Positions 41,754-48,269 of a stretch of 48,269 nucleotides of DNA are shown here, piece after piece. The position numbers were made by a program, and so were the translations under genes. The stretch is from Solobacterium sp. (GTDB lineage Bacteria; Bacillota_I; Bacilli_A; Erysipelotrichales; Erysipelotrichaceae): positions 1 through 48,269 of the forward strand of contig JAILLA010000025.1 in the NCBI GenBank assembly GCA_024693325.1, given 5' to 3'. The notes under the pieces are model-generated. The model was not told the DNA's origin. It saw only the letters and a list, made by a program, of their open reading frames with translations, and searched no databases. The first letter of the stretch is position 1. Each line of letters begins with the position of its first letter.

Positions 41754-42956
41754 TCAATGATCCCGGTTTTTATTCTGTTTTCCGGTTTCTGAGCTGGATG
41801 CTGTTCTGACCCGGTTCATGACCAGTTTGATGATCAGCGGATAAAGTGCTGTGTAGTAAAGGATCGTGATCATTCTTCTGGCAAAATGTCCCCAGTGGCT
41901 GCCCAGCATGTTGTCCAGCGGTTTGCCGATGTTGTTGTTCAGAAGGACAAAGATCGCTCCTCCGACTGCCCACAGCAGGATGCCCGGCACATTGATGCCG
42001 GTAGGTTCAAAATTGATCCATCTGCGTTCAATAAAGCGTCCGACACAGAATGCGATCAGGAATGTAATATCCCCGTATCCGTCGTTCATCATTTTCTGCG
42101 GGTCAACAAGCAGCTTGCCGTCGACATACGTCATCGGATACGGTTTGAAGGTGATATAAGCGATCGATACAGTACCGAAGATCACTCCGGTGATCAGAAA
42201 CAGGTCCTCTTTTTCCGGGTGCTGTTCGATATACGCGAATATCTTATGCATGATGATAACGCACAGTACAGATTCGCAGATCGCCACAAATACATCCTGC
42301 GGTGTATGTACACCGAGATAATTGCGTGAAAATCCTATCAGCATGATTCCCAGAATACAGAGAACGGGAAACCATTTCTTCTGTCTGTCCGCAGTGGCTG
42401 CCATTCCCAGCAGCTGCGGTGCAGCTGTTGCGGTATGTCCGCTTGGAAACGAATAACCGGTAGCTGAAGTAATGGAGTCTCCTGCCGGAACGATCCGCGG
42501 ATCACGGATCCATGGACGATATACACAGGCAGTCAGCTTTACCAGCTGGTTAACGGCAAGTGTCAGACACATAGACGCGATCGCGTACAGGCCTCTTTGT
42601 TTATTGACTGCCCAGTAGATGAACAGGACAGCCAGGATCAGATATCTTGTCGCAAACGTCGATACGAATTCCATGAACGGCGTCCATGCGTCGTTGATGC
42701 TGTTTCGGAAATCCTGCAGAAACAGAAGATACCGGATATCCAGGCCCGTCGTATCATCAGTATCCGATTCAGTATCCACTGCAGCCTCATCCGCATATAC
42801 TGTCGTTTCCCATTGTTCTTCTGCCGTTAATAACACTTCCTCTGATCCTGCCGGCATGAACTCCTGCACTGTCACAGCAGGTGCGTCAGCCTGACAGGCA
42901 GGTCCGCATGGCATTGATAATGTCAGCAGCAGAACTGCTGTACCCAATAAATTCAT
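41754..42956 (-). CDS. PAP2-type phosphatase with extracellular N-terminus
   Basis: This protein of about 400 residues, counted from the third codon of the longest reading because the GGGGG ribosome site fits ATG 42956, has an N-terminal signal sequence and an acidic extracellular segment (about 25-75). Membrane helices then carry the three PAP2 motifs: KLTACVYRP, SFPSGHTATA, and SRNYLGVHTPQD. These enzymes remove phosphate from lipid phosphates such as undecaprenyl pyrophosphate or phosphatidic acid. Extra C-terminal helices extend beyond the usual PAP2 core. Single-gene transcript. Confidence 0.9.
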   Translation of the reverse strand: MNLLGTAVLLLTLSMPCGPACQADAPAVTVQEFMPAGSEEVLLTAEEQWETTVYADEAAVDTESDTDDTTGLDIRYLLFLQDFRNSINDAWTPFMEFVSTFATRYLILAVLFIYWAVNKQRGLYAIASMCLTLAVNQLVKLTACVYRPWIRDPRIVPAGDSITSATGYSFPSGHTATAAPQLLGMAATADRQKKWFPVLCILGIMLIGFSRNYLGVHTPQDVFVAICESVLCVIIMHKIFAYIEQHPEKEDLFLITGVIFGTVSIAYITFKPYPMTYVDGKLLVDPQKMMNDGYGDITFLIAFCVGRFIERRWINFEPTGINVPGILLWAVGGAIFVLLNNNIGKPLDNMLGSHWGHFARRMITILYYTALYPLIIKLVMNRVRTASSSETGKQNKNRDH

Positions 42957-43307
42957 AAACATAACCCCCTGAACCTCGGCGGTTTCCTGAAACTCCGGAA
43001 TACTACTGAAGCAATCGATTCATTGATATGCTTTCACGCATGAACTGCCTGTTTCTGTCAGCACAGCACATAACCGGAAAGCAAGTAATATACATTCTAA
43101 TATAATTCTTATGTTTTTCATCTGCTGTTTCCGCCTGTCTGTCCCAACATCCCGTACATTTTTACGGAAACGTTCGGTAACGTACTTTTGAATTATTCTG
43201 CTCATTGAAACAGGTCCTGCCCAACAGTATTATCATAACCGAACAATATGTTCGGTATTGAATCAATTGTATTGATGAACGCACAGCTTGTTAAGGAGGT
43301 GTTTTAT
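42957..43307. other. Divergent intergenic region with a 19-bp palindrome
   Basis: This region separates the PAP2 gene from the metal ATPase gene. ACCGAACA (43238-43245), ATA, TGTTCGGT (43249-43256) is a perfect 8-3-8 palindrome 52 bp before the ATPase start, so it is probably the operator of a metal-responsive repressor. A single half-site, TTCGGTA, recurs near 43174. A 61-codon minus-strand reading at 43020-43205 has weak support. No regulator gene is adjacent. Confidence 0.6.
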
Positions 43308-45179
43308 ATGATCAGGAAGATCAATGACTTTCTGGCCGGATGGCCGATGACGATATCAGGCGGTATATTCTTGCTGGGTTCGTTCGTTCTTCCCAGGATC
43401 GGCATGCCTGCCGGTGAGAACCTCGCATGGGTCTGTGTCGTGATCTGCGACATCCCCCTGCTGTACCTTGCCATCTGGAGAGTCATTTACAACAAAGGCA
43501 TCAGCAAGATCTCTTCTGCTCTGCTTATCTCCATGGCAATGATCGCAGCGATCCTGATCGGCGATCTGTTCGCGGCAGGTGAAGTCGCATTCATTATGGA
43601 GATCGGGGCTCTTCTGGAAGATATGACAACAGCACGTGCCAGGAAGGGACTGATGAAGCTGATCTCTCTGACACCGGAGACCGGCCGTGTGATCCGTGAC
43701 GGAAAAGAAACCATCGTTCCGGCTGCCGAAATAAAAAAGGGTGATGTTCTCAGGATCCTGCCGGGCGAAACGATCCCTGTGGACGGCATGATCATCTTCG
43801 GTGAAACATCCATCGATCAGTCGGTCATGACCGGGGAAAGCCTTCCAGTGGATAAGACCGCAGGCGATGAAGTGTACAGCGGAACGCAGAATCGTTTCGG
43901 TTCGATCGATATTGAAGCTTCAAAGGTCGGAGAAGACAGTTCACTTCAGAAACTCATCCGCATGGTAGAAGACGCAGATAAAAACCAGGCTCCTACCCAG
44001 CGTATCGCAGACAAATGGGCCAGCTGGCTGGTACCTGTTGCCCTGCTGATCGCTGTCATTGCCTGGATCGTCACAAAAAATGTCGTACGTGCAGTGACAG
44101 TACTCGTTGTCTTCTGTCCCTGTGCCCTTGTTCTGGCTACGCCTACAGCTATTATGGGGGCAATTGGTCAGGCAACAAAACATGGCGTGATCATTAAATC
44201 AGGTGAAGCTCTGGAAAGGATGGGCAAGGTCAATATCGTGGCGTTTGACAAGACCGGTACCCTCACATACGGACGTCTGGAGGTCAGCGATATCGTTCCT
44301 ACAGCAAACATCAGCGAAGCAGAGCTTTTGAAAACAGCCGCTTCCGCTGAAAGCAGAAGTGAGCATCCTCTGGGAAAAGCGATTACCGAAAAAGCCAAAG
44401 CAGACGACATCTCTATTTATGAAGTCACAAACTTCCGGATGACGGCAGGAAAAGGCATCAGTGCCGAAATCAATGGTAAGACATGGTTTCTGGGCAGTGA
44501 AAAATATCTGGCAGAAAACGGCGTGGCAATGGACGATGCCGCATCGGCAGCCCTTGACAAACTGAGAGAAGCCGGAAAAGCATCCGTCATCATTGGCAGT
44601 GAAAATAAAGTCGTCGGTATCGTGGCTCTGTCTGATACCCTGCGGCCGGAAGGCGCTGTCATGGTAAAAGAACTTGAACAGATGGGTACGAAGTCCGTGC
44701 TCCTCACCGGCGACAACCGGAAGGCAGCGGAGTATTTTGCGGCAAAAGTCGGCATCAGTGATATCCGTTCTGATTTATTGCCTGAAAACAAAGTAGAAAA
44801 CATCAGGGACCTGATGCAGAACGATACAGTCTGCATGATCGGCGACGGAGTCAACGACGCACCTGCGCTCAAAACAGCTGATGTCGGTGTGGCAATGGGT
44901 GCCATGGGCAGCGATATAGCAGTGGAAGCTGCAGACGTCGCTCTGATGACCGATGATGTTTCCAAAATCCCTTATCTGAAGTGGCTCTCAAACACCACAG
45001 TAAAAACCATCAAAGGTGCGATCACACTTTCCATGTGCATCAATTTCATAGCAGTGACCCTGTCGGTTCTGGGGATCCTGACACCTACCACAGGCGCTCT
45101 TGTTCATAACGCAGGATCATGCTTCGTTGTGCTTCTTGCAGCACTCCTGTATGACAGGAAATACAAAGGAGATCAATAA
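43308..45179 (+). CDS. P1B-type heavy-metal-transporting ATPase
   Basis: This 624-residue protein starts at ATG 43308 (AAGGAGG 8 nt upstream). It exports or imports a transition metal at the cost of ATP. Motifs: TGES (175-178, actuator), the metal-binding CPC in TM6 (270-272), DKTGT with phosphorylated Asp314, SEHPLG (P1B-specific His-Pro), GDGVNDAPAL, and a C-terminal TM with LVHNAGS. It has no N-terminal metal-binding domain. The HNAGS segment differs from classic Cu and Zn/Cd pumps, so the metal is unclear. It is the only long plus-strand gene in the right half, under a palindromic operator. Confidence 0.93.
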   Translation: MIRKINDFLAGWPMTISGGIFLLGSFVLPRIGMPAGENLAWVCVVICDIPLLYLAIWRVIYNKGISKISSALLISMAMIAAILIGDLFAAGEVAFIMEIGALLEDMTTARARKGLMKLISLTPETGRVIRDGKETIVPAAEIKKGDVLRILPGETIPVDGMIIFGETSIDQSVMTGESLPVDKTAGDEVYSGTQNRFGSIDIEASKVGEDSSLQKLIRMVEDADKNQAPTQRIADKWASWLVPVALLIAVIAWIVTKNVVRAVTVLVVFCPCALVLATPTAIMGAIGQATKHGVIIKSGEALERMGKVNIVAFDKTGTLTYGRLEVSDIVPTANISEAELLKTAASAESRSEHPLGKAITEKAKADDISIYEVTNFRMTAGKGISAEINGKTWFLGSEKYLAENGVAMDDAASAALDKLREAGKASVIIGSENKVVGIVALSDTLRPEGAVMVKELEQMGTKSVLLTGDNRKAAEYFAAKVGISDIRSDLLPENKVENIRDLMQNDTVCMIGDGVNDAPALKTADVGVAMGAMGSDIAVEAADVALMTDDVSKIPYLKWLSNTTVKTIKGAITLSMCINFIAVTLSVLGILTPTTGALVHNAGSCFVVLLAALLYDRKYKGDQ

Positions 45180-45252
45180 TATATAAGAAGTCTTCCGGCT
45201 CATATTTCAGGAGTTCATCTGTCTGTCAAGAGCCGCAGCAGCCGGCAGAATC

Positions 45253-45282
45253 AAAAAATCTTCATTGACTTTTTCACAATGA
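45253..45282 (-). terminator. Terminator of the pectinacetylesterase-like gene
   Basis: TCATTG (45262-45267) pairs with CAATGA (45277-45282) around a 9-nt loop. On the minus strand it is followed by AGA and six T (45258-45253). Confidence 0.65.
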
Positions 45283-45295
45283 CCGCCTGCTCTTT

Positions 45296-46414
45296 CTATC
45301 TTCCAAGCAGCTCTGTTCCGTGACATTGAACATTCCCGTCCACAGCGGCATAAATCCACTCCGCAATACTGACATCATCCTCCAGTTTATCAAAAACATT
45401 GCTTGATATGATGGTGTGCTGCGTATTGCGGGTTTCCGGATCCTCACCATATTTCCAGATATATATGCCGACACCGGGGACATTCTCCTGCAGTCCGTCA
45501 ACCATTTCCGCAAGATCCTCCTGAAACAGATCTCCGTTTTCTTTGCTTTTTGTCATTGTTCCGGTCCGGATATATGCCTGATACTGCTGCAATGTATCAT
45601 CACGACAGGAACAGTCAAAGAGGATTTTAACTGTATCGCCGCGCTTATTATGCAGTGCGGTAAGACTGTCGAGTACCAGATTATCACTAATCAGTCTTTC
45701 GGCAATGATTGCCGGCGTATGCCACAATTTGTCAGCCGTCTCATGCCATCCGTCATAGAGAAGCAGCGAACTGTCTACACATACCGTGACATTCTCTGCA
45801 GAAGGAAACCGGTCGATTACATCATCCGCCAGAAGCGACGCTGCAAAGCCGCCTGCCGAGAATCCCGTTATCAGCAAAGTGTCAGGATTTCCAACATAAG
45901 GCATAGCAGCATCCATGAAAGCGGAATAGTTGCTGTATCCTTTATGATAAACCACGTTTTCTTTTCCGCCGTTCATGTAGTGATACTCGCCTGTTCCGCT
46001 ATGAAAATCACCGGAGGCATATGGCAAAACAAGGAAGGTCCAGTCCCGGAAAGGATTATCTTCCGAAGTACTTCCGATTCCTCCAGACGCAACAAAGTCC
46101 TGTACCTGTGCTGTTGTAGCGTAAAATTCTTTACCATGTTCGGAAGTATAACCGTTGATACTTGCGCCGCCGCCGAAGAAGTATACTATAACCTTATTCT
46201 CTGTCCCTACCCTGATGAGTCCATGCCATTCGCTTCCATCAGAGGATATAGTCCCTTCCGGAGTGATCCGGTACCATTTTCCCGTTTCCGGATTGCCTTT
46301 AAGTTCCGGATGTTTGACAAAAACAGTTTTACCAAGAATCACTCCCACAACAACGGCAGCGATCGTTACCACAGCAATCAATACTATTCCCACAGTTTTC
46401 ATAGCTTTTTTCAT
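45296..46414 (-). CDS. Pectinacetylesterase/Notum-like membrane-anchored hydrolase
   Basis: This 372-residue protein has an N-terminal anchor (about 6-28) and an extracellular α/β-hydrolase of the pectinacetylesterase (Notum) family: KVIVYFFGGGASING (74-88, oxyanion loop), LPYASGDFHSGTG (family signature), LITGFSAGGFAASLLADDV (nucleophile Ser186), VCVDSSLLL (acid strand), TQHTIISSNVF (catalytic His region). Family members remove O-acetyl or acyl groups from pectin or other polymers; a dietary or host glycan is plausible. AAGGAGG lies 6 nt before the ATG. Stands alone in the window. Confidence 0.8.
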   Translation of the reverse strand: MKKAMKTVGIVLIAVVTIAAVVVGVILGKTVFVKHPELKGNPETGKWYRITPEGTISSDGSEWHGLIRVGTENKVIVYFFGGGASINGYTSEHGKEFYATTAQVQDFVASGGIGSTSEDNPFRDWTFLVLPYASGDFHSGTGEYHYMNGGKENVVYHKGYSNYSAFMDAAMPYVGNPDTLLITGFSAGGFAASLLADDVIDRFPSAENVTVCVDSSLLLYDGWHETADKLWHTPAIIAERLISDNLVLDSLTALHNKRGDTVKILFDCSCRDDTLQQYQAYIRTGTMTKSKENGDLFQEDLAEMVDGLQENVPGVGIYIWKYGEDPETRNTQHTIISSNVFDKLEDDVSIAEWIYAAVDGNVQCHGTELLGR

Positions 46415-46478
46415 GAGAGCCTCCTTGATATCCTATTGAGACAAATGTATCAGATTTTTTGGCAAAACTGTTATCTCA

Positions 46479-46516
46479 GTAAAATAAAACATATACAAAA
46501 AGTTGTTTTATTTCAC
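46479..46516. promoter_or_regulatory. Inverted repeat upstream of the pectinacetylesterase-like gene
   Basis: GTAAAATAAAAC (46479-46490) and GTTTTATTTCAC (46505-46516) match at 11 of 12 positions with a 14-bp gap. On the minus strand a TTGTAT falls in the gap, with GATAAC 17 bp downstream of it as a weak -10. A regulator bound here would control the hydrolase gene 65 bp away. Confidence 0.5.
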
Positions 46517-46841
46517 GTACATGAATAATACTCAAAAAATGTCATCGCACGGATGACCATTTCATGTGGAATCAGGATGTATATCTGCAGCGTTTCTGAA
46601 CTTGATGGATCCTGTCAAGACAATTGAAAGCCTCTGGTTATTATTCTTTTATTCCCACCAGCAAATTAAGTACATAACTTTTTAAAGCGACTTTTTCAAG
46701 TGACTTTCGGACCTGATTGCGGTAATTATATTCCCACTCGATAATGATTTCTTGAACATAAAGTAAATAATGTACATTTTGATATATCTCTCATTCATTT
46801 ATATCTACTGTATTCACTCATCTCTACCACGCTTGCGATCC
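46517..46841. other. A/T-rich stretch with no gene
   Basis: These 325 bp are visibly richer in A/T than the left part of the window and contain no credible coding frame with a ribosome site on either strand. No hairpin with a T-run was found. It is probably decayed DNA at the edge of the accessory DUF4143 segment. Confidence 0.5.
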
Positions 46842-46875
46842 GCATGGCAGCAAAATGGTATCAAAGAGTGGTATC
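46842..46875 (+). repeat. 34-bp repeat, copy 1
   Basis: This copy matches 47181-47214 at 29 of 34 positions in the same orientation. Each copy contains GGTATCA...AGTGGTATC, an internal 13-bp-period direct repeat. It lies about 45 bp beyond the 3' end of the DUF4143 gene fragment. Confidence 0.75.
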
Positions 46876-46921
46876 AGTCTTCATAACTTGTTTTCATTTA
46901 AGCCAATCAATGTTTCCATAA

Positions 46922-47188
46922 TTACTGTAGGTGGAAGGACAGATAAAAAGGCAATGTTATCATGTTGTCCTTTACCCCAATATTATACTCACCGAGTTTT
47001 ATCAAATTGTCGGCATTATATCTGGTCTTGTCGTTTAGAACTGTTTTTGCCGACTTTGAATTTCCTGTTCTCGCTTTAACTTCAACAACGCTCAACAAGT
47101 CATTAATAACTGACACAAAATCAATTTCAAGTCCGCTCTCTTTATGAAAATAGTATAAAGATATGCCGTTTTTGGAAAAGGCATGGCA
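46922..47188 (-). pseudogene. 3' fragment of a DUF4143 ATPase gene
   Basis: An open frame from just after a stop at 47191-47189 to TAA at 46922 encodes the C-terminal end of a DUF4143 protein: GISLYYFHKESGLEIDFVSV, INDLLSVVEVKARTGNSK, KLGEYNIGVKDNMITLPFY. The EIDF...EVKA core is the nuclease-like fold end of this family. The rest of the gene is missing and no ATG is available, so it is a remnant. It is not identical to the end of the neighbouring intact-looking gene, so the two are diverged paralogues. Confidence 0.8.
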
Positions 47189-47214
47189 TCAAATCGGTAT
47201 CAGAAAGTGGTATC
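47181..47214 (+). repeat. 34-bp repeat, copy 2
   Basis: This is the second copy of the repeat at 46842-46875 (29 of 34 identical). It lies 25 bp beyond the 3' end of the partial DUF4143 gene and marks the point where the homology of the gene fragment ends. Confidence 0.75.
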
Positions 47215-47239
47215 GATGAAAAACGAAAACAGTTTCTTA

Positions 47240-48269
47240 TCAGGCAAACATTTCCCCTTCTTTCATTAAGCCGGGAATATTTATATGCTTGACACCGTTT
47301 CTTTTCTGAATGAGATCATTTCTGGTCAGCAGATATTTCGGATACCCATCCCTGATACTCTCAAAAGGCCGGTACTCCCTGTTTTCTGTTTCAAGGCTGT
47401 TCATGATTGTCATCGCAACTTGGATATACGCATAATTCATCCCGCTGTCTCTTACGATAAAATCACATTCCAGTTTTCCGACCCTGCCTACGCTGACCGT
47501 GTATCCCTTTGATTTTGCATACTGAAAAACAATGTTTTCCAAAACCGGACCATAGTTGATACGGTTATCAGTATTGTTTACAAAATAGAAAGACAGGTCC
47601 GCAAGATAATACTTCTGCTCCCCATTGATCGACTTTTTTGTCTTTAAATCGAATCTTTTGCACTCGTACAGGATCTTCGCATCCAGCAGGATCTGAATAT
47701 ATCTTGTCAGCGTTTCTCTTTTGACCGTTATTCCTGCTTTATGCAATTCATCCAGAAGATTCGTTATACTGACAGGAGCTCCAAAATTATTGATGAGATA
47801 ATTCATCACTTTGAAGAATACTTCTTTGTTATTGATTTTCTTTCTTTTGCCGATGTCCTTTTTATAGATTTCCTGAATGACGCTGTTCACATATCTTCTT
47901 TTATCGCTGATATTCTGATATTCCAATGCTTTCGGAAAACCGCCTTCCAGGATATAACTGTCCAGTTCTTTTGTCAGATCCGAATCTACAGGAATACCGT
48001 AAAACTCCTTCATTTTCAAATACTCTTCAAACGTCAGCGTGAACATTTCAAACTCTATATATCTTCCCGTCAGTTCAGTGGCCAGTTCGCCGCTGAGAAG
48101 ATACGAGTTTGAACCCGTGATAAAAATGGAATATTCGTCTTCAAGCCTGTACTCTTCTACTACAGGTTCGAAGCCTGAAACGTTTTGTATCTCATCGATA
48201 AACAGATATTTAATACCGGCTGCAGTACTGTATTGGTCAATGGCAGCTTCAAGCTGTTCAGGAGTTTTG
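47240..48269 (-). CDS. AAA ATPase with DUF4143 C-terminus, partial at window edge
   Basis: The frame is open to the right edge, so the N-terminus with the Walker A motif is outside. Visible: Walker B YLFIDEIQNVSGFE, the sensor strand SIFITGSNSYLLSGELATELTGRY, a FTLTFEEYL hinge, a winged-helix region (APVSITNLLDELHKAGITVKRETLTRYIQILLDAKIL), and the DUF4143 end with YYLADLSFYFV, GPVLENIVFQYAKSKGYTV and LECDFIVRD. Such proteins are abundant in anaerobes and often lie in variable regions; their role is unclear (possible toxin-like or DNA-linked ATPase). The region is A/T-rich relative to the rest of the window, suggesting transfer. Confidence 0.88.
   Translation of the reverse strand, partial: KTPEQLEAAIDQYSTAAGIKYLFIDEIQNVSGFEPVVEEYRLEDEYSIFITGSNSYLLSGELATELTGRYIEFEMFTLTFEEYLKMKEFYGIPVDSDLTKELDSYILEGGFPKALEYQNISDKRRYVNSVIQEIYKKDIGKRKKINNKEVFFKVMNYLINNFGAPVSITNLLDELHKAGITVKRETLTRYIQILLDAKILYECKRFDLKTKKSINGEQKYYLADLSFYFVNNTDNRINYGPVLENIVFQYAKSKGYTVSVGRVGKLECDFIVRDSGMNYAYIQVAMTIMNSLETENREYRPFESIRDGYPKYLLTRNDLIQKRNGVKHINIPGLMKEGEMFA

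Noticed and set aside
43020..43205. 61-codon minus-strand frame beginning MSRIIQKYV
   Set aside because: Only a weak ribosome site and no recognisable fold; it could be a real small gene divergent from the ATPase, but the evidence is too thin.
45416..46528. 370-codon plus-strand frame
   Set aside because: Antisense to the pectinacetylesterase-like gene, which has signature motifs and a good ribosome site.

Overview
The window is about 48 kb of chromosome from a low-to-mid-GC Gram-positive (Bacillota), most likely an anaerobic gut Erysipelotrichia- or Lachnospiraceae-like bacterium. The reasons are consensus AGGAGG ribosome sites, lipoproteins with classical lipoboxes, a GlnA-ANTAR pair, a DegV protein, a LytTR-DUF3021 pair, ferredoxin-type aldo/keto reductases, and the absence of respiratory or outer-membrane genes. 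The genus cannot be fixed from the sequence. About 40 genes are supported, nearly all on the minus strand. No tRNA, rRNA, CRISPR array or intact transposase was seen.

Layout. 1-140: an array of 21-bp-spaced repeats that looks like a mobile-element end. 173-11389 (minus): an accessory block that may be largely one transcript. It encodes a four-helix membrane NAD-binding-like protein, a two-helix K+ channel of similar architecture (both ending in RyR-type domains), a large secreted protein, a degenerate TIR-membrane protein, an intact TIR-membrane-TPR protein, then a small lipoprotein, a LURP-one-like protein and a PHP phosphatase. 11540-13500: glutamine synthetase and its ANTAR regulator behind a leader terminator. 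13606-16346: two ferredoxin-type aldo/keto reductases and a cyclophilin-like lipoprotein. 16551-17729: a Gate-domain membrane protein. 17924-22946: a MATE transporter fused to an anti-sigma-type ATPase, convergent with a receptor-type PP2C phosphatase. 23064-28484: a sensor-MscS channel fusion with a binding-protein lipoprotein and a Nim-like flavoprotein. 28601-30126: a divergent TetR/DegV pair around shared palindromes. 30168-33705: a WYL-regulated operon with an SPL-type radical SAM protein. 33847-37829: a DUF4405/SUMF1/flavodoxin fusion, a flavodoxin lipoprotein, and an aldo/keto reductase behind a two-operator promoter. 38076-39150: an ECF sigma factor and membrane partner. 39310-41583: a LytTR/DUF3021/hydrolase operon with its likely binding repeats. 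41754-46414: a PAP2 phosphatase, a P1B metal ATPase and a pectinacetylesterase-like hydrolase. 46500-48269: an A/T-rich end with a partial DUF4143 ATPase, a fragment of a second one, and duplicated 34-bp repeats.

The best candidates for an undescribed system are: (i) the TIR / pseudo-TIR / secreted-protein operon downstream of a paired K+ channel and channel-like protein with RyR domains (2228-11389); (ii) the MATE-HATPase fusion facing a propeller-receptor PP2C phosphatase; (iii) the heme-type DUF4405-SUMF1-flavodoxin fusion; (iv) the two-sensor MscS channel coupled to an orphan binding protein. Function assignments rest on motif reading alone. No database search was possible.
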